47,667 nt of DNA from an uncultured Collinsella sp. GTDB taxonomy: Bacteria > Actinomycetota > Coriobacteriia > Coriobacteriales > Coriobacteriaceae. The position numbers and the translations under genes are program-made. Positions 25,171-32,493 of the stretch are shown one piece after another. The first letter of the stretch is position 1. Each line of letters starts with the position of its first letter. The stretch lies in assembly GCA_900541145.1 (NCBI GenBank), contig UQIH01000018.1, positions 1-47,667 of the forward strand, given 5' to 3'. Under the pieces are notes generated by a model. It searched no databases. It was not told where the DNA came from and was given only the letters and a program-made list of their open reading frames with translations.

Positions 25171-26091
25171 GTGGCAACTCAGAAATTCACCGGCGTTATC
25201 CCTCCCGTCGTTGTTCCCGATACCGAAGATCACCAGCTCGACGTTGCCTCCTTTGAGCGCAGCATCAACCGCATGATCGATGCCGGCGTCGATGGCCTGT
25301 TCTTCTTGGGATCATCGGGCGAGGTCGTCTTCTCCACCGACGAGCGCCGTCGCCAGATTATCGCCGAGGCCGTTCGTATCGTCGACCACCGCGTTCCCGT
25401 TCTGGTCGGCATCATCGATACCGAGACCGAGCGCATGATCGAGCACGGCAAGGTCGCCCAGGAGCTGGGCGCCGATGCCCTCGTCGCCACCTGCCCGTTC
25501 TATGCCCTGCAGGGCATGACCGAGGTCGAGGAGCACTTCCGCATCCTGCACGAGGAGCTCGACCTGCCCATCTTTGCCTATGACATTCCCGTCTGCGTTC
25601 ACACCAAGCTCCCCTGGAAGCTCCTTGCCAAGCTCGGCGCCGAGGGCGTTCTGGCCGGCGTCAAGGATTCCTCGGGTGATGACATCTCGTTCCGCTACCT
25701 CGTTCAGGAGAACGAGAAGAACGGCCATCCGATGAGCATTCTCACCGGCCACGAGGTTGTTGTCGACGGCGCCTACCTCGGTGGCGCCGACGGTTCCGTC
25801 CCGGGTCTCGCCAACGTTGAGCCCGAGGGCTACGTGCGTCAGTGGAAGGCCGCTCAGGCTGGTGACTGGGCTACCGTCAAGGCCGAGCAGGATCGCCTCA
25901 ATGAGATTTCGCACATCTGGGATGTCACCTCGGGCGTCCAGGGCTATGCCGGTGGCGTCGGCGCCTTCAAGACCGCTATGAACCTCATGGGTATCTTCGA
26001 CAGCCCGACCATGCCGCGCCCGGTGAAGGCCATGACCGGCGAGAACGTCGAGGCGATTAAGAAGGTCCTCCAGGACAACGGTCTCCTGTAA
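25171..26091 (+). CDS. nanA: N-acetylneuraminate lyase (DHDPS/NAL family)
   Basis: Aldolase that splits N-acetylneuraminate into N-acetylmannosamine and pyruvate. The 306-residue protein is a DapA/NanA-type TIM barrel with the GSSGE motif (about 47-51) for the pyruvate carboxylate, Tyr137 in FAYDIP and the Schiff-base Lys165 in GVKDSSGD. Sequence alone does not fully separate it from dihydrodipicolinate synthase. Its place between a sialic-acid-type transporter and NanK/NanE argues strongly for the lyase. The start is GTG 25171 behind AAGGAG; an in-frame ATG at 25087, inside the preceding gene, is rejected. Confidence 0.82.
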   Translation: MATQKFTGVIPPVVVPDTEDHQLDVASFERSINRMIDAGVDGLFFLGSSGEVVFSTDERRRQIIAEAVRIVDHRVPVLVGIIDTETERMIEHGKVAQELGADALVATCPFYALQGMTEVEEHFRILHEELDLPIFAYDIPVCVHTKLPWKLLAKLGAEGVLAGVKDSSGDDISFRYLVQENEKNGHPMSILTGHEVVVDGAYLGGADGSVPGLANVEPEGYVRQWKAAQAGDWATVKAEQDRLNEISHIWDVTSGVQGYAGGVGAFKTAMNLMGIFDSPTMPRPVKAMTGENVEAIKKVLQDNGLL

Positions 26092-26100
26092 AGCTTCCCC

Positions 26101-26219
26101 GGGCACCCGATCTTGGGGCTCAAGCGGTCGAGCGTGACCCATTAGGTCAACGCCCGACCGCTTTCACCCCAACCTCGGGCACCCGGGAAACCTTTACCAA
26201 GCTGCGGCGATAACGCAGC
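26101..26219 (+). repeat. Long imperfect hairpin and second stem between nanA and the ROK kinase
   Basis: The 171-bp gap holds a 74-nt imperfect hairpin: CCCGA (26106) with TCGGG (26175), TTGGGG (26113) with CCCCAA (26167), AAGCGGTCG (26122) with CGACCGCTT (26155) and GCGT-GACC with GGTC-ACGC around a CATTA loop. The direct repeat GGGCACCCG flanks it (26101-26109 and 26177-26185). A second hairpin, GCTGCG/CGCAGC (26201-26219), follows, with a T-run some 15 bases on. It may terminate in part, stabilise mRNA or be a small inserted element. Confidence 0.55.
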
Positions 26220-26262
26220 CTTCATTTCCTGTAGTTGTTTTTTATCTCCTAAGGAGAGCGAC

Positions 26263-27228
26263 ATGGAGAACAAGTACGTCTGCTCTGTCGATATCGGCGG
26301 AACTAAGATCGCGACTGCCATCATGGAGTACCCGGCTGACGGTAGTGTGCCCCATCCCGTTTTTGAGGCCGAGGTTCCTACTGAGGCCCAAGAGGGCGGC
26401 GAGGCCGTCTTCCAGCGTATCGAGGCGTCCATCAAGGCTGCTCTCGAGGCGAATCCCGATGTCGAGGTCCTTGGCGTCGGCATCGGTGCCGCCGGCGTCG
26501 TCGATCCCAAGACGGGCGCCATCGCGTATGCCAACGAGATCATGCCCGGCTGGTCCGGCGTTCAGTTGGGGCCGCGCCTGCGCGAGGACCTCGGTCTTCC
26601 CGTTGCCGTCGTAGGCGACGTGCAGGCTCATGCTCTGGGTGAGGCCCACTGGGGCGTCGGCAAGGGCAAGTTCTCCGTCTTGTGTCTTGGCATCGGTACG
26701 GGCATCGGCGGCGCATATGTCGAGAACGGCCGCGTGATGCAGGGCTTCCATGGTGCTGCCGGCCATATGGGTCACATCGAGTGCTCGGCTGCCGCTGGCA
26801 TTCCCTGTGCCTGCGGGCGTTCCGGCCATCTTGAATCGGTTGCTTCGGGCACTTCCATTGGTCGAATGTACGATGAGCGCTTTGGTCGCGTCGACCCCAG
26901 CCGTCCTTCGGTCGGTCGCGATGTGAACGACCTGTGCCGTGCGGGCGACGCAAAGGCGACCGAGGTCATCCATGACGCCGGCTTTGCGCTGGGTGCCAGC
27001 TTGGGCTCGCTCGCTAACATCCTGGACCCTGAGGTCATCGTGCTTTCGGGCGGCGTGATTCACCAAGGTCCCGATTGGCGTTCACAGACGTGGAAGGATT
27101 CGGTGCACGAGGGCTATGCCAGCCAGGCGCTCGATCCGCTTCAGGACACGCCGATCCTCATCGGCTCTCTGGAGGGCGATGCCCCGCTCATCGGTGCCGC
27201 TGAGCATCTTCTTGCCTCGTTGAAGTAA
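26263..27228 (+). CDS. nanK: ROK-family sugar kinase, probable N-acetylmannosamine kinase
   Basis: Phosphorylates N-acetylmannosamine released by the lyase, using ATP. The 321-residue ROK protein starts with the phosphate-binding loop SVDIGGTKIATAI. The catalytic base is probably Asp119 in GDVQAHALGE, and LGIGTGIGG forms the second phosphate loop. The zinc site is unusual: GHMGH and CACG supply His and two Cys, but GHLE (His189) replaces the usual GCxE, so the third cysteine is His. ATG 26263 follows AAGGAG. Glucokinase activity is a possible alternative, but the place between nanA and nanE favours ManNAc. Confidence 0.85.
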   Translation: MENKYVCSVDIGGTKIATAIMEYPADGSVPHPVFEAEVPTEAQEGGEAVFQRIEASIKAALEANPDVEVLGVGIGAAGVVDPKTGAIAYANEIMPGWSGVQLGPRLREDLGLPVAVVGDVQAHALGEAHWGVGKGKFSVLCLGIGTGIGGAYVENGRVMQGFHGAAGHMGHIECSAAAGIPCACGRSGHLESVASGTSIGRMYDERFGRVDPSRPSVGRDVNDLCRAGDAKATEVIHDAGFALGASLGSLANILDPEVIVLSGGVIHQGPDWRSQTWKDSVHEGYASQALDPLQDTPILIGSLEGDAPLIGAAEHLLASLK

Positions 27229-27244
27229 ACGTATCTGCTGTAGG

Positions 27245-27275
27245 AGCCTCCCGAGACAACACGCCTCGGGAGGCT
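27245..27275 (+). other. Perfect hairpin between the ROK kinase and nanE
   Basis: AGCCTCCCGAG (27245-27255) pairs perfectly with CTCGGGAGGCT (27265-27275), 11 bp with a 9-base loop. GTTCTGAG follows rather than a T run. The nanE ribosome site lies just downstream. Confidence 0.6.
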
Positions 27276-27298
27276 GTTCTGAGAAAGGTTACAGCCTT

Positions 27299-27985
27299 AT
27301 GACCGTCGATCCTTTGATTCAATCCCTGAAGGGCAAGCTCGTTGTGAGCGTTCAGGCGTATATGGGCGAGCCGCTTCGTACGCCCGAGACCATGGCTCAA
27401 ATGTCTCGAGCTTGTGAGCTCGGCGGCGCCGCCGCCATTCGCTGCCAGGGTCTTGCCGACATTGCCGCCATTAAGGGTCGCTGTGAGGTTCCCGTCATCG
27501 GCCTGTGGAAAGATGGGCACGAGGGCGTTTACATCACGCCGACGCTGCGTCACGCTCGCGCCTGCGTTGCTGCCGGTGCCGATATCGTGGCGATCGACGC
27601 CACCGATCGTCCGCGCCCCGATGGCAAGACGGTCGAGGATACTTTCCGCCCGCTGCACGAGGAGGGTGTGCTCCTGATGGCGGATTGTGCCACCATCGAG
27701 GATATTCGTCGTGCTGTTGACATGGGCTTCGACCTGGTGTCCACCACGCTGTCTCATGGTGTTGCCGCTATCGATTGCACCATGGCCGACGGTCCCGATC
27801 TGCCGCTCCTGCGCCAGGCGACTGAGGAATTCCCCGGCCTTCCCATCATTTGCGAGGGTCGCGTGCATACGCCCGAGGAGGCTCGCGCTGCGATCGATGC
27901 TGGCGCCTGGGCCGTTGTCGTCGGCACCGCCATCACGCACCCCACGAGTATTACGAGTTGGTTCAAGGCTGCGCTTGAGGCGTAA
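27299..27985 (+). CDS. nanE: N-acetylmannosamine-6-phosphate 2-epimerase
   Basis: Converts ManNAc-6-P to GlcNAc-6-P, the entry point to amino-sugar catabolism. The 228-residue TIM-barrel protein matches NanE closely: LKGKLVVSVQAYMGEPL at the start, ELGGAAAIRCQG, VPVIGLWKDG, ADIVAIDATDRPRPDG, and ICEGRVHTPEEARAAIDAGAWAVVVGTAITHP near the end. It is the last gene of the sialic-acid operon. nagA and nagB, which would finish the pathway, are not in this window. ATG 27299 follows GAGAAAGG. Confidence 0.96.
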   Translation: MTVDPLIQSLKGKLVVSVQAYMGEPLRTPETMAQMSRACELGGAAAIRCQGLADIAAIKGRCEVPVIGLWKDGHEGVYITPTLRHARACVAAGADIVAIDATDRPRPDGKTVEDTFRPLHEEGVLLMADCATIEDIRRAVDMGFDLVSTTLSHGVAAIDCTMADGPDLPLLRQATEEFPGLPIICEGRVHTPEEARAAIDAGAWAVVVGTAITHPTSITSWFKAALEA

Positions 27986-28012
27986 GACAGGCCTCGTATC
28001 CGCTCGGGGCGG

Positions 28013-28073
28013 TATACTCAATTTAGGCAATTGACCGCGCGGGATCCGGGTTGCTGGGTCCCGCGCTTGTTTT
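28013..28073 (+). promoter_or_regulatory. rapZ leader: promoter-like TATACT and terminator hairpin
   Basis: TATACT (28013-28018) is a good -10 box but no strong -35 is seen. GCGCGGGATCC (28037-28047) then pairs with GGGTCCCGCGC (28056-28066) over 11 bp with one wobble, followed by TTGTTTT. This is a good terminator that ends the nan operon. It also lies inside any rapZ leader starting at the TATACT, immediately before the rapZ ribosome site, so it could attenuate rapZ. Confidence 0.65.
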
Positions 28074-28086
28074 CGGGAGGCAGCAC

Positions 28087-29007
28087 ATGCAAAAGGGAGA
28101 TGCCATGGATGCGGCGGAGCGCTCGGAGCGCATCCCCGATATCGTCATCATCACCGGAATGTCCGGATCGGGCCGCACACAGGCCATGCACGTGTTCGAG
28201 GACATGGGCTATTTTTGCATCGATAACCTGCCTCCGCGTCTCATCGCCCAGCTTGCCGAGCTCGTCGGCATCAATACGGGCGTGGGCAGGCATCTCGCCG
28301 TCACCTGCGATTTGCGTAGCCAGGGACTGTTTGACGAGTTGCTCGATGCGGTCGCCGCGCTCGAAGAGCGCGAGATGAGCTGCGACATCGTGTTCCTGGA
28401 GGCTTCTGACGAGGTGCTGATTCGTCGCTACAGCGAAAATCGCCGCCGTCATCCCATTGCCAAGCCGGGGGAGACTACGGCCGATGCCATTCAGCGCGAG
28501 CGCCTTCAGCTTCAGGGCGTGCGCGACCGAGCCGATATGATTATCGACACGAGCCGCTTGCGCACCTCTGCTCTGCGCAACAAATTGCGCATGGCGTTCT
28601 CCGAGTTGTCCGACCAGCAGCTCATGGACGTCCACGTGTTCTCGTTTGGCTTTAAGCACGGCATGCCCGTCGAGGCGGACATTATGATCGACGTTCGCTT
28701 CCTGCCCAATCCGTTCTACGATCCCGAGATGCGCACCATGACCGGTCTCGATAAGAAAGTCTCCGACTTTGTTCTGGACCATCCCAAGACCCAGGAGTTC
28801 TGGAAGGCCTGGACGCAGCTGCTCGATACGGTCATGCCCGGCTATATCGCGGAGGGCAAGCCACAACTTTCTATTGCCATCGGCTGCACGGGCGGCCAAC
28901 ACCGCAGCGTCGCCATTGCCGAGGCCACGGCACGTTATTTGGAAGGCGCCCAATATCACGTGAGCATTTCCCATCGCGACCTGTCGCGCGCCAACACGAA
29001 AGCATAG
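28087..29007 (+). CDS. rapZ: RNase adapter / nucleotide-binding protein RapZ (YvcJ)
   Basis: P-loop protein of the RapZ/YvcJ family, 306 residues. In E. coli RapZ guides RNase E to a small RNA that controls glucosamine-6-phosphate synthesis; in Gram-positives its role is less clear. Visible are the Walker A variant GMSGSGRT (with Arg for Lys, a form I recall from actinobacterial homologues), DMGYFCIDNLPP, the family block FGFKHGMPVEADIMIDVRFLPNP and GCTGGQHRSV near the C-terminus. ATG 28087 has GGGAGG at ideal spacing; ATG 28105 is also possible. The next gene is whiA 6 bases on; the yvcK gene usual between them is absent. Confidence 0.93.
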   Translation: MQKGDAMDAAERSERIPDIVIITGMSGSGRTQAMHVFEDMGYFCIDNLPPRLIAQLAELVGINTGVGRHLAVTCDLRSQGLFDELLDAVAALEEREMSCDIVFLEASDEVLIRRYSENRRRHPIAKPGETTADAIQRERLQLQGVRDRADMIIDTSRLRTSALRNKLRMAFSELSDQQLMDVHVFSFGFKHGMPVEADIMIDVRFLPNPFYDPEMRTMTGLDKKVSDFVLDHPKTQEFWKAWTQLLDTVMPGYIAEGKPQLSIAIGCTGGQHRSVAIAEATARYLEGAQYHVSISHRDLSRANTKA

Positions 29008-29013
29008 GCCTGC

Positions 29014-29943
29014 ATGTCGTTTACCGCCGAGGTGCGTGACGAGCTCGCGCGCTGCGAACCCGAATGTGAATACTGCGATTTGTCGACGCTTGCCGCGCTG
29101 ACGCGTGTGAGCGGTACACTTTCGCTGGCCGGCTCCGGGCGGTATCGTTTGACGGTCGCGACCGAGACGGGCGCCGTCGCACGCACGATGATCACACTGA
29201 CGCATCGCATCCTTAAGCTCAAAACGGAATTTACTGTTCGTAAATCGGTCTTGCATAAGGTCCGTAACTATCTCATTACCCTGCCCGATCAACCCGACCT
29301 GGACAAGGCTCTGGTGCTGCTGGGCATTCTAGACCGCAGGGGAGGACTCGTCGCCGGTGTTCCCCGGCACATCGTTGCCCGTCCCTGCTGCAGGCTGGCC
29401 TACATCCGCGGCGCGCTCATCGCCGGCGGTTTCGTGGCCGATCCCCGCGGCGACTTTCATTTGGAGATCGCGGTGCAGGGCGAGCAGTATGCCCGGGGAC
29501 TTTGCGATCTATTGGAGCAGATTGGGGTCCATGCGCGCGTTAACGCGCGGCGCGGATCCTTTGCTGTCTACATTAAGAGCGCCGAGGAGATCGAACAGCT
29601 CCTAAAGCTGGTCGGCGCCAAGCGCAGCGTTGCCGAGATCGAGGAAGCGCGCGCGGTAAAATTGGTTAAGAACGACGTAAACCGTCGCGTGAATGCCGAG
29701 CTGGCCAATCAGACCAGAAGTGCGGGTGCCGCCCAGCATCAGCTTGCGTTGATCGACGAGCTCGAACAGCGGGGTTTGCGCGACACGCTTCCGGACGCCT
29801 TGGCGGTCTTTTGCGACCTGCGCGAGCGCTATCCCGATCTGTCGCTGCGCGATTTGGGGGAGATGGCTGACCCTCCCTTGTCGAAGTCGGCCCTCTATCA
29901 TCGCGTTTTGAGGCTTGAAAAGCTCATTGAAGCAAACAAGTAG
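29014..29943 (+). CDS. whiA: DNA-binding regulator WhiA
   Basis: WhiA joins a degenerate LAGLIDADG homing-endonuclease fold to a C-terminal helix-turn-helix domain. In Streptomyces it controls sporulation; in non-sporulating Gram-positives it affects division and chromosome segregation. The 309-residue product shows the family start MSFTAEVRDELAR, the KSVLHKVRNYLI region, CCRLAYIRGALIAGG and a C-terminal HTH with LSLRDLGEMADPPLSKSALYHRVLRLEKL. It follows rapZ by 6 bases and is probably in one operon with it, as in most Gram-positives. Glycolytic genes follow after a 193-bp gap with its own promoter signals. Confidence 0.95.
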   Translation: MSFTAEVRDELARCEPECEYCDLSTLAALTRVSGTLSLAGSGRYRLTVATETGAVARTMITLTHRILKLKTEFTVRKSVLHKVRNYLITLPDQPDLDKALVLLGILDRRGGLVAGVPRHIVARPCCRLAYIRGALIAGGFVADPRGDFHLEIAVQGEQYARGLCDLLEQIGVHARVNARRGSFAVYIKSAEEIEQLLKLVGAKRSVAEIEEARAVKLVKNDVNRRVNAELANQTRSAGAAQHQLALIDELEQRGLRDTLPDALAVFCDLRERYPDLSLRDLGEMADPPLSKSALYHRVLRLEKLIEANK

Positions 29944-29988
29944 TTGAGCGAAACTGCTTATATAGGGATTGAACTGCTGTTTTACTCT

Positions 29989-30064
29989 TTAAAACGTTTT
30001 AACGTAAATTTGATTTTCAATTTCGAGCATTCTCGTGAAATTCAAGTCAAAAAAAAGGTATATT
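29989..30064 (+). promoter_or_regulatory. gap operon promoter region with palindromic operator
   Basis: TTAAAACGTTTTAA (29989-30002) is a perfect 14-bp palindrome and shares the core TAAAACGTTT with the site on the sialic-acid promoter. Further on, GTGAAA (30035-30040) and TATATT (30059-30064), 18 bp apart, form a plausible promoter behind an A-rich stretch. The leader up to 30136 includes a GC-rich imperfect hairpin before the AAAGGAG ribosome site. Confidence 0.5.
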
Positions 30065-30136
30065 AGGCGAGTGGTTAGTTTGTGGGCCTCAACGGCGGGC
30101 GCTGTAGCTCGCGGGGGCCTTACGAAAGGAGACACA

Positions 30137-31162
30137 ATGGCAGTAAAGGTTGCTATTAACGGCTTCGGTCGCATCGGTCGTCTGGCTTTCCGTCAGATGT
30201 TCGGTCATGAGGGCTCCGAGATCGTCGCTATCAACGACCTCACCTCTCCCGATATGCTCGCTTACCTGCTGAAGTACGACTCCACGCAGGGCAACTATGC
30301 TCGCGATCACGAGGTCGTTGCTGGCGAGGATTCCATCACCGTTGACGGCAAGGAGATCAAGATCTACAAGGAGGCCGACGCCAACAACCTGCCTTGGGGC
30401 GACCTCGACGTCGACGTCGTTCTCGAGTGCACCGGCTTCTACACCAGCAAGGCTAAGGCTCAGGCCCACATCAACGCTGGCGCCAAGAAGGTCGTCATCT
30501 CCGCTCCGGCTGGCAGCGATCTGCCCACCATCGTGTACAACGTCAACCATGAGACGCTGACCGCTGAGGACAACATCATCTCCGCTGCTTCCTGCACCAC
30601 CAACTGCCTCGCCCCGATGGCCAAGGGTCTGAACGACTTCGCTCCCATCGTGTCCGGCATCATGACCACCATTCACGCCTGGACTGGCGACCAGATGCCG
30701 CTCGACGGCCCGCAGCGCAAGGGCAACAAGCGTCGTAGCCGTGCCTGCGCCGTCAACATCGTCCCCAACACCACCGGTGCTGCCAAGGCTATCGGCCTGG
30801 TTCTTCCCGAGCTCAACGGTAAGCTCATCGGTGCCGCCCAGCGCGTCCCGACGCCGACCGGCTCCATCACCAACCTCTACGCTGTCGTTGACAAGAAGGT
30901 CACCGTCGACGAGGTCAACGCCGCTATGAAGGCCTACGCTGCCACCATCTCCGAGACCTTCGGTTACAACGAGGACGACATCGTCTCCACCGACATCATC
31001 GGCGAGACCCACGGCTCCATCTTCGACGCCACTCAGACCATGTGCTCTGACCTCGGCAACGGCCAGACCCTCGTTCAGGTTACCTCTTGGTACGACAACG
31101 AGAACTCCTACACCTCTCAGATGGTCCGCACCATCAAGTACTTCGAGAAGTTCGTTGCTTAA
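30137..31162 (+). CDS. gap: Glyceraldehyde-3-phosphate dehydrogenase
   Basis: Oxidises and phosphorylates glyceraldehyde-3-phosphate in glycolysis with NAD. The 341-residue protein has the Rossmann motif INGFGRIGR, the active site ASCTTNCLAP with nucleophile Cys153, and the base His in TTIHAWTGDQ. ATG 30137 follows GAAAGGAG. The codons are strongly biased to a few C-ending triplets, as in pgk, tpiA and gpmI, indicating high expression. A terminator follows, so pgk may be transcribed partly separately. Confidence 0.98.
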   Translation: MAVKVAINGFGRIGRLAFRQMFGHEGSEIVAINDLTSPDMLAYLLKYDSTQGNYARDHEVVAGEDSITVDGKEIKIYKEADANNLPWGDLDVDVVLECTGFYTSKAKAQAHINAGAKKVVISAPAGSDLPTIVYNVNHETLTAEDNIISAASCTTNCLAPMAKGLNDFAPIVSGIMTTIHAWTGDQMPLDGPQRKGNKRRSRACAVNIVPNTTGAAKAIGLVLPELNGKLIGAAQRVPTPTGSITNLYAVVDKKVTVDEVNAAMKAYAATISETFGYNEDDIVSTDIIGETHGSIFDATQTMCSDLGNGQTLVQVTSWYDNENSYTSQMVRTIKYFEKFVA

Positions 31163-31198
31163 TTTAGCTTTTAGCGAATAGCTCGTTGAGCGTCTAAA

Positions 31199-31246
31199 GA
31201 AGGGCGCGGCCTCATAGGGCTTACACCCTAGGGTCGCGCCCTTTTT
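31199..31246 (+). terminator. Terminator between gap and pgk
   Basis: AGGGCGCG-G-CCT (from 31201) pairs with AGG-GT-CGCGCCCT (ending 31242), with a small inner stem in the loop, followed by TTTTT. It would cut much of the gap message before pgk, allowing gap to be made in excess. No clear separate pgk promoter was found in the short remaining gap. Confidence 0.8.
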
Positions 31247-31302
31247 ATAGGAAATCGTCTGCCGTAATGGGAGGCAGACACGTACGAAAGGTAGAAGCAA
31301 AC

Positions 31303-32493
31303 ATGGCCTTTACCAAGAAGACCGTCCGCGACATCGATGTCGACGGCAAGCGCGTTCTCGTCCGCGTTGACTTCAACGTGCCTATCAAGGATGGCGTCGT
31401 TGGCGACACCACCCGTATCAAGGCTGCCCTGCCCACCATCAACTATCTCGTTGAGCACAACGCTCGCGTCATCCTCATGAGCCACCTCGGCCGTCCCGAT
31501 GGCACCGGCTTCCAGCCCGAGCTGTCCCTCGAGCCCGTCGCCAAGAAGCTCGCCGAGCTCTCTGGTCTCGACGTTGCCTTTGTCGCCGACACTTACGGCG
31601 AGAAGGCTGCCGAGGCTGTCGCTGCCGTCGAGCCGGGCAAGGTTCTCGTCCTCGAGAACGTCCGCTTCGATAAGCGTGAGAAGAAGAACGATCCCGAGAT
31701 CGCCAAGAAGCTCGCTTCCTATGGTGACGTCTTTGTTCTCGATGCCTTCGGCACCGCCCACCGTGCCCAGGGTTCCGTCGTGGGACCCGCCGCTTACCTG
31801 CCTGCCGTCGCTGGCTTCCTGCTTGAGAAGGAGGTCGACACGCTGACCGGCATCTTCGCCGAGCCCGAGCGCCCCTTCGTCGCTATCGTCGGCGGTTCCA
31901 AGGTTTCCTCCAAGATCGGCGTTCTCGATCACCTCATCGACTCCGCTGACACCCTGATCATCGGTGGCGGCATGGCCTACACCTTCTTCCTGGCTCAGGG
32001 CCTGACCGTCGGTCAGTCCCTCAAGGAAGAGGACTGGGTCGAGCGCGCTGGCGAGATGCTCAAGAAGGCCGAGGAGAAGGGCGTCAAGATCCTGCTCCCC
32101 ATCGACAACCGCGTTGCCGATCACTTTGGCGAGGACGCTGTTCCCGAGGTTGTCGCTTCCGACGCTATTCCCGACGATCGTGAGGGCATGGACATCGGCC
32201 CCAAGACCGAGGAGCTTTACGCCGAGGCCGTCAAGGGCGCCAAGACCGTGTTCTGGAACGGCCCCATGGGCGTCTTCGAGTTCGACAACTTCGCTCACGG
32301 CACCCAGGCTATCGCCGAGGCTGTCGCCGAGGCCGACTGCACCTCGATCATCGGCGGTGGCGACTCTGTCGCAGCTGTCAACAAGTTCAACCTGGCCGAC
32401 AAGATGAGCTGGATCTCCACCGGCGGTGGCGCTTCCATGGAGCTCGTCGAGGGTAAGGCCCTGCCCGGAGTGGAGGCGCTTCTCGATGCCTAA
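31303..32493 (+). CDS. pgk: Phosphoglycerate kinase
   Basis: Makes ATP from 1,3-bisphosphoglycerate in glycolysis. The 396-residue monomer has RVLVRVDFNVP near the start, the substrate-binding SHLGRPDG, the hinge and the nucleotide-binding region with WNGPMGVFE and IIGGGDSVAAV near the C-terminus. ATG 31303 lies 11 bases after AAAGG; in-frame codons upstream have no ribosome site. Its last 8 bases overlap tpiA. Confidence 0.98.
   Translation: MAFTKKTVRDIDVDGKRVLVRVDFNVPIKDGVVGDTTRIKAALPTINYLVEHNARVILMSHLGRPDGTGFQPELSLEPVAKKLAELSGLDVAFVADTYGEKAAEAVAAVEPGKVLVLENVRFDKREKKNDPEIAKKLASYGDVFVLDAFGTAHRAQGSVVGPAAYLPAVAGFLLEKEVDTLTGIFAEPERPFVAIVGGSKVSSKIGVLDHLIDSADTLIIGGGMAYTFFLAQGLTVGQSLKEEDWVERAGEMLKKAEEKGVKILLPIDNRVADHFGEDAVPEVVASDAIPDDREGMDIGPKTEELYAEAVKGAKTVFWNGPMGVFEFDNFAHGTQAIAEAVAEADCTSIIGGGDSVAAVNKFNLADKMSWISTGGGASMELVEGKALPGVEALLDA

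Noticed and set aside
25171..26091. Dihydrodipicolinate synthase (dapA) for lysine synthesis
   Set aside because: Fold and catalytic Lys fit both enzymes, but the flanking ROK kinase, NanE and Sat-like transporter support N-acetylneuraminate lyase.
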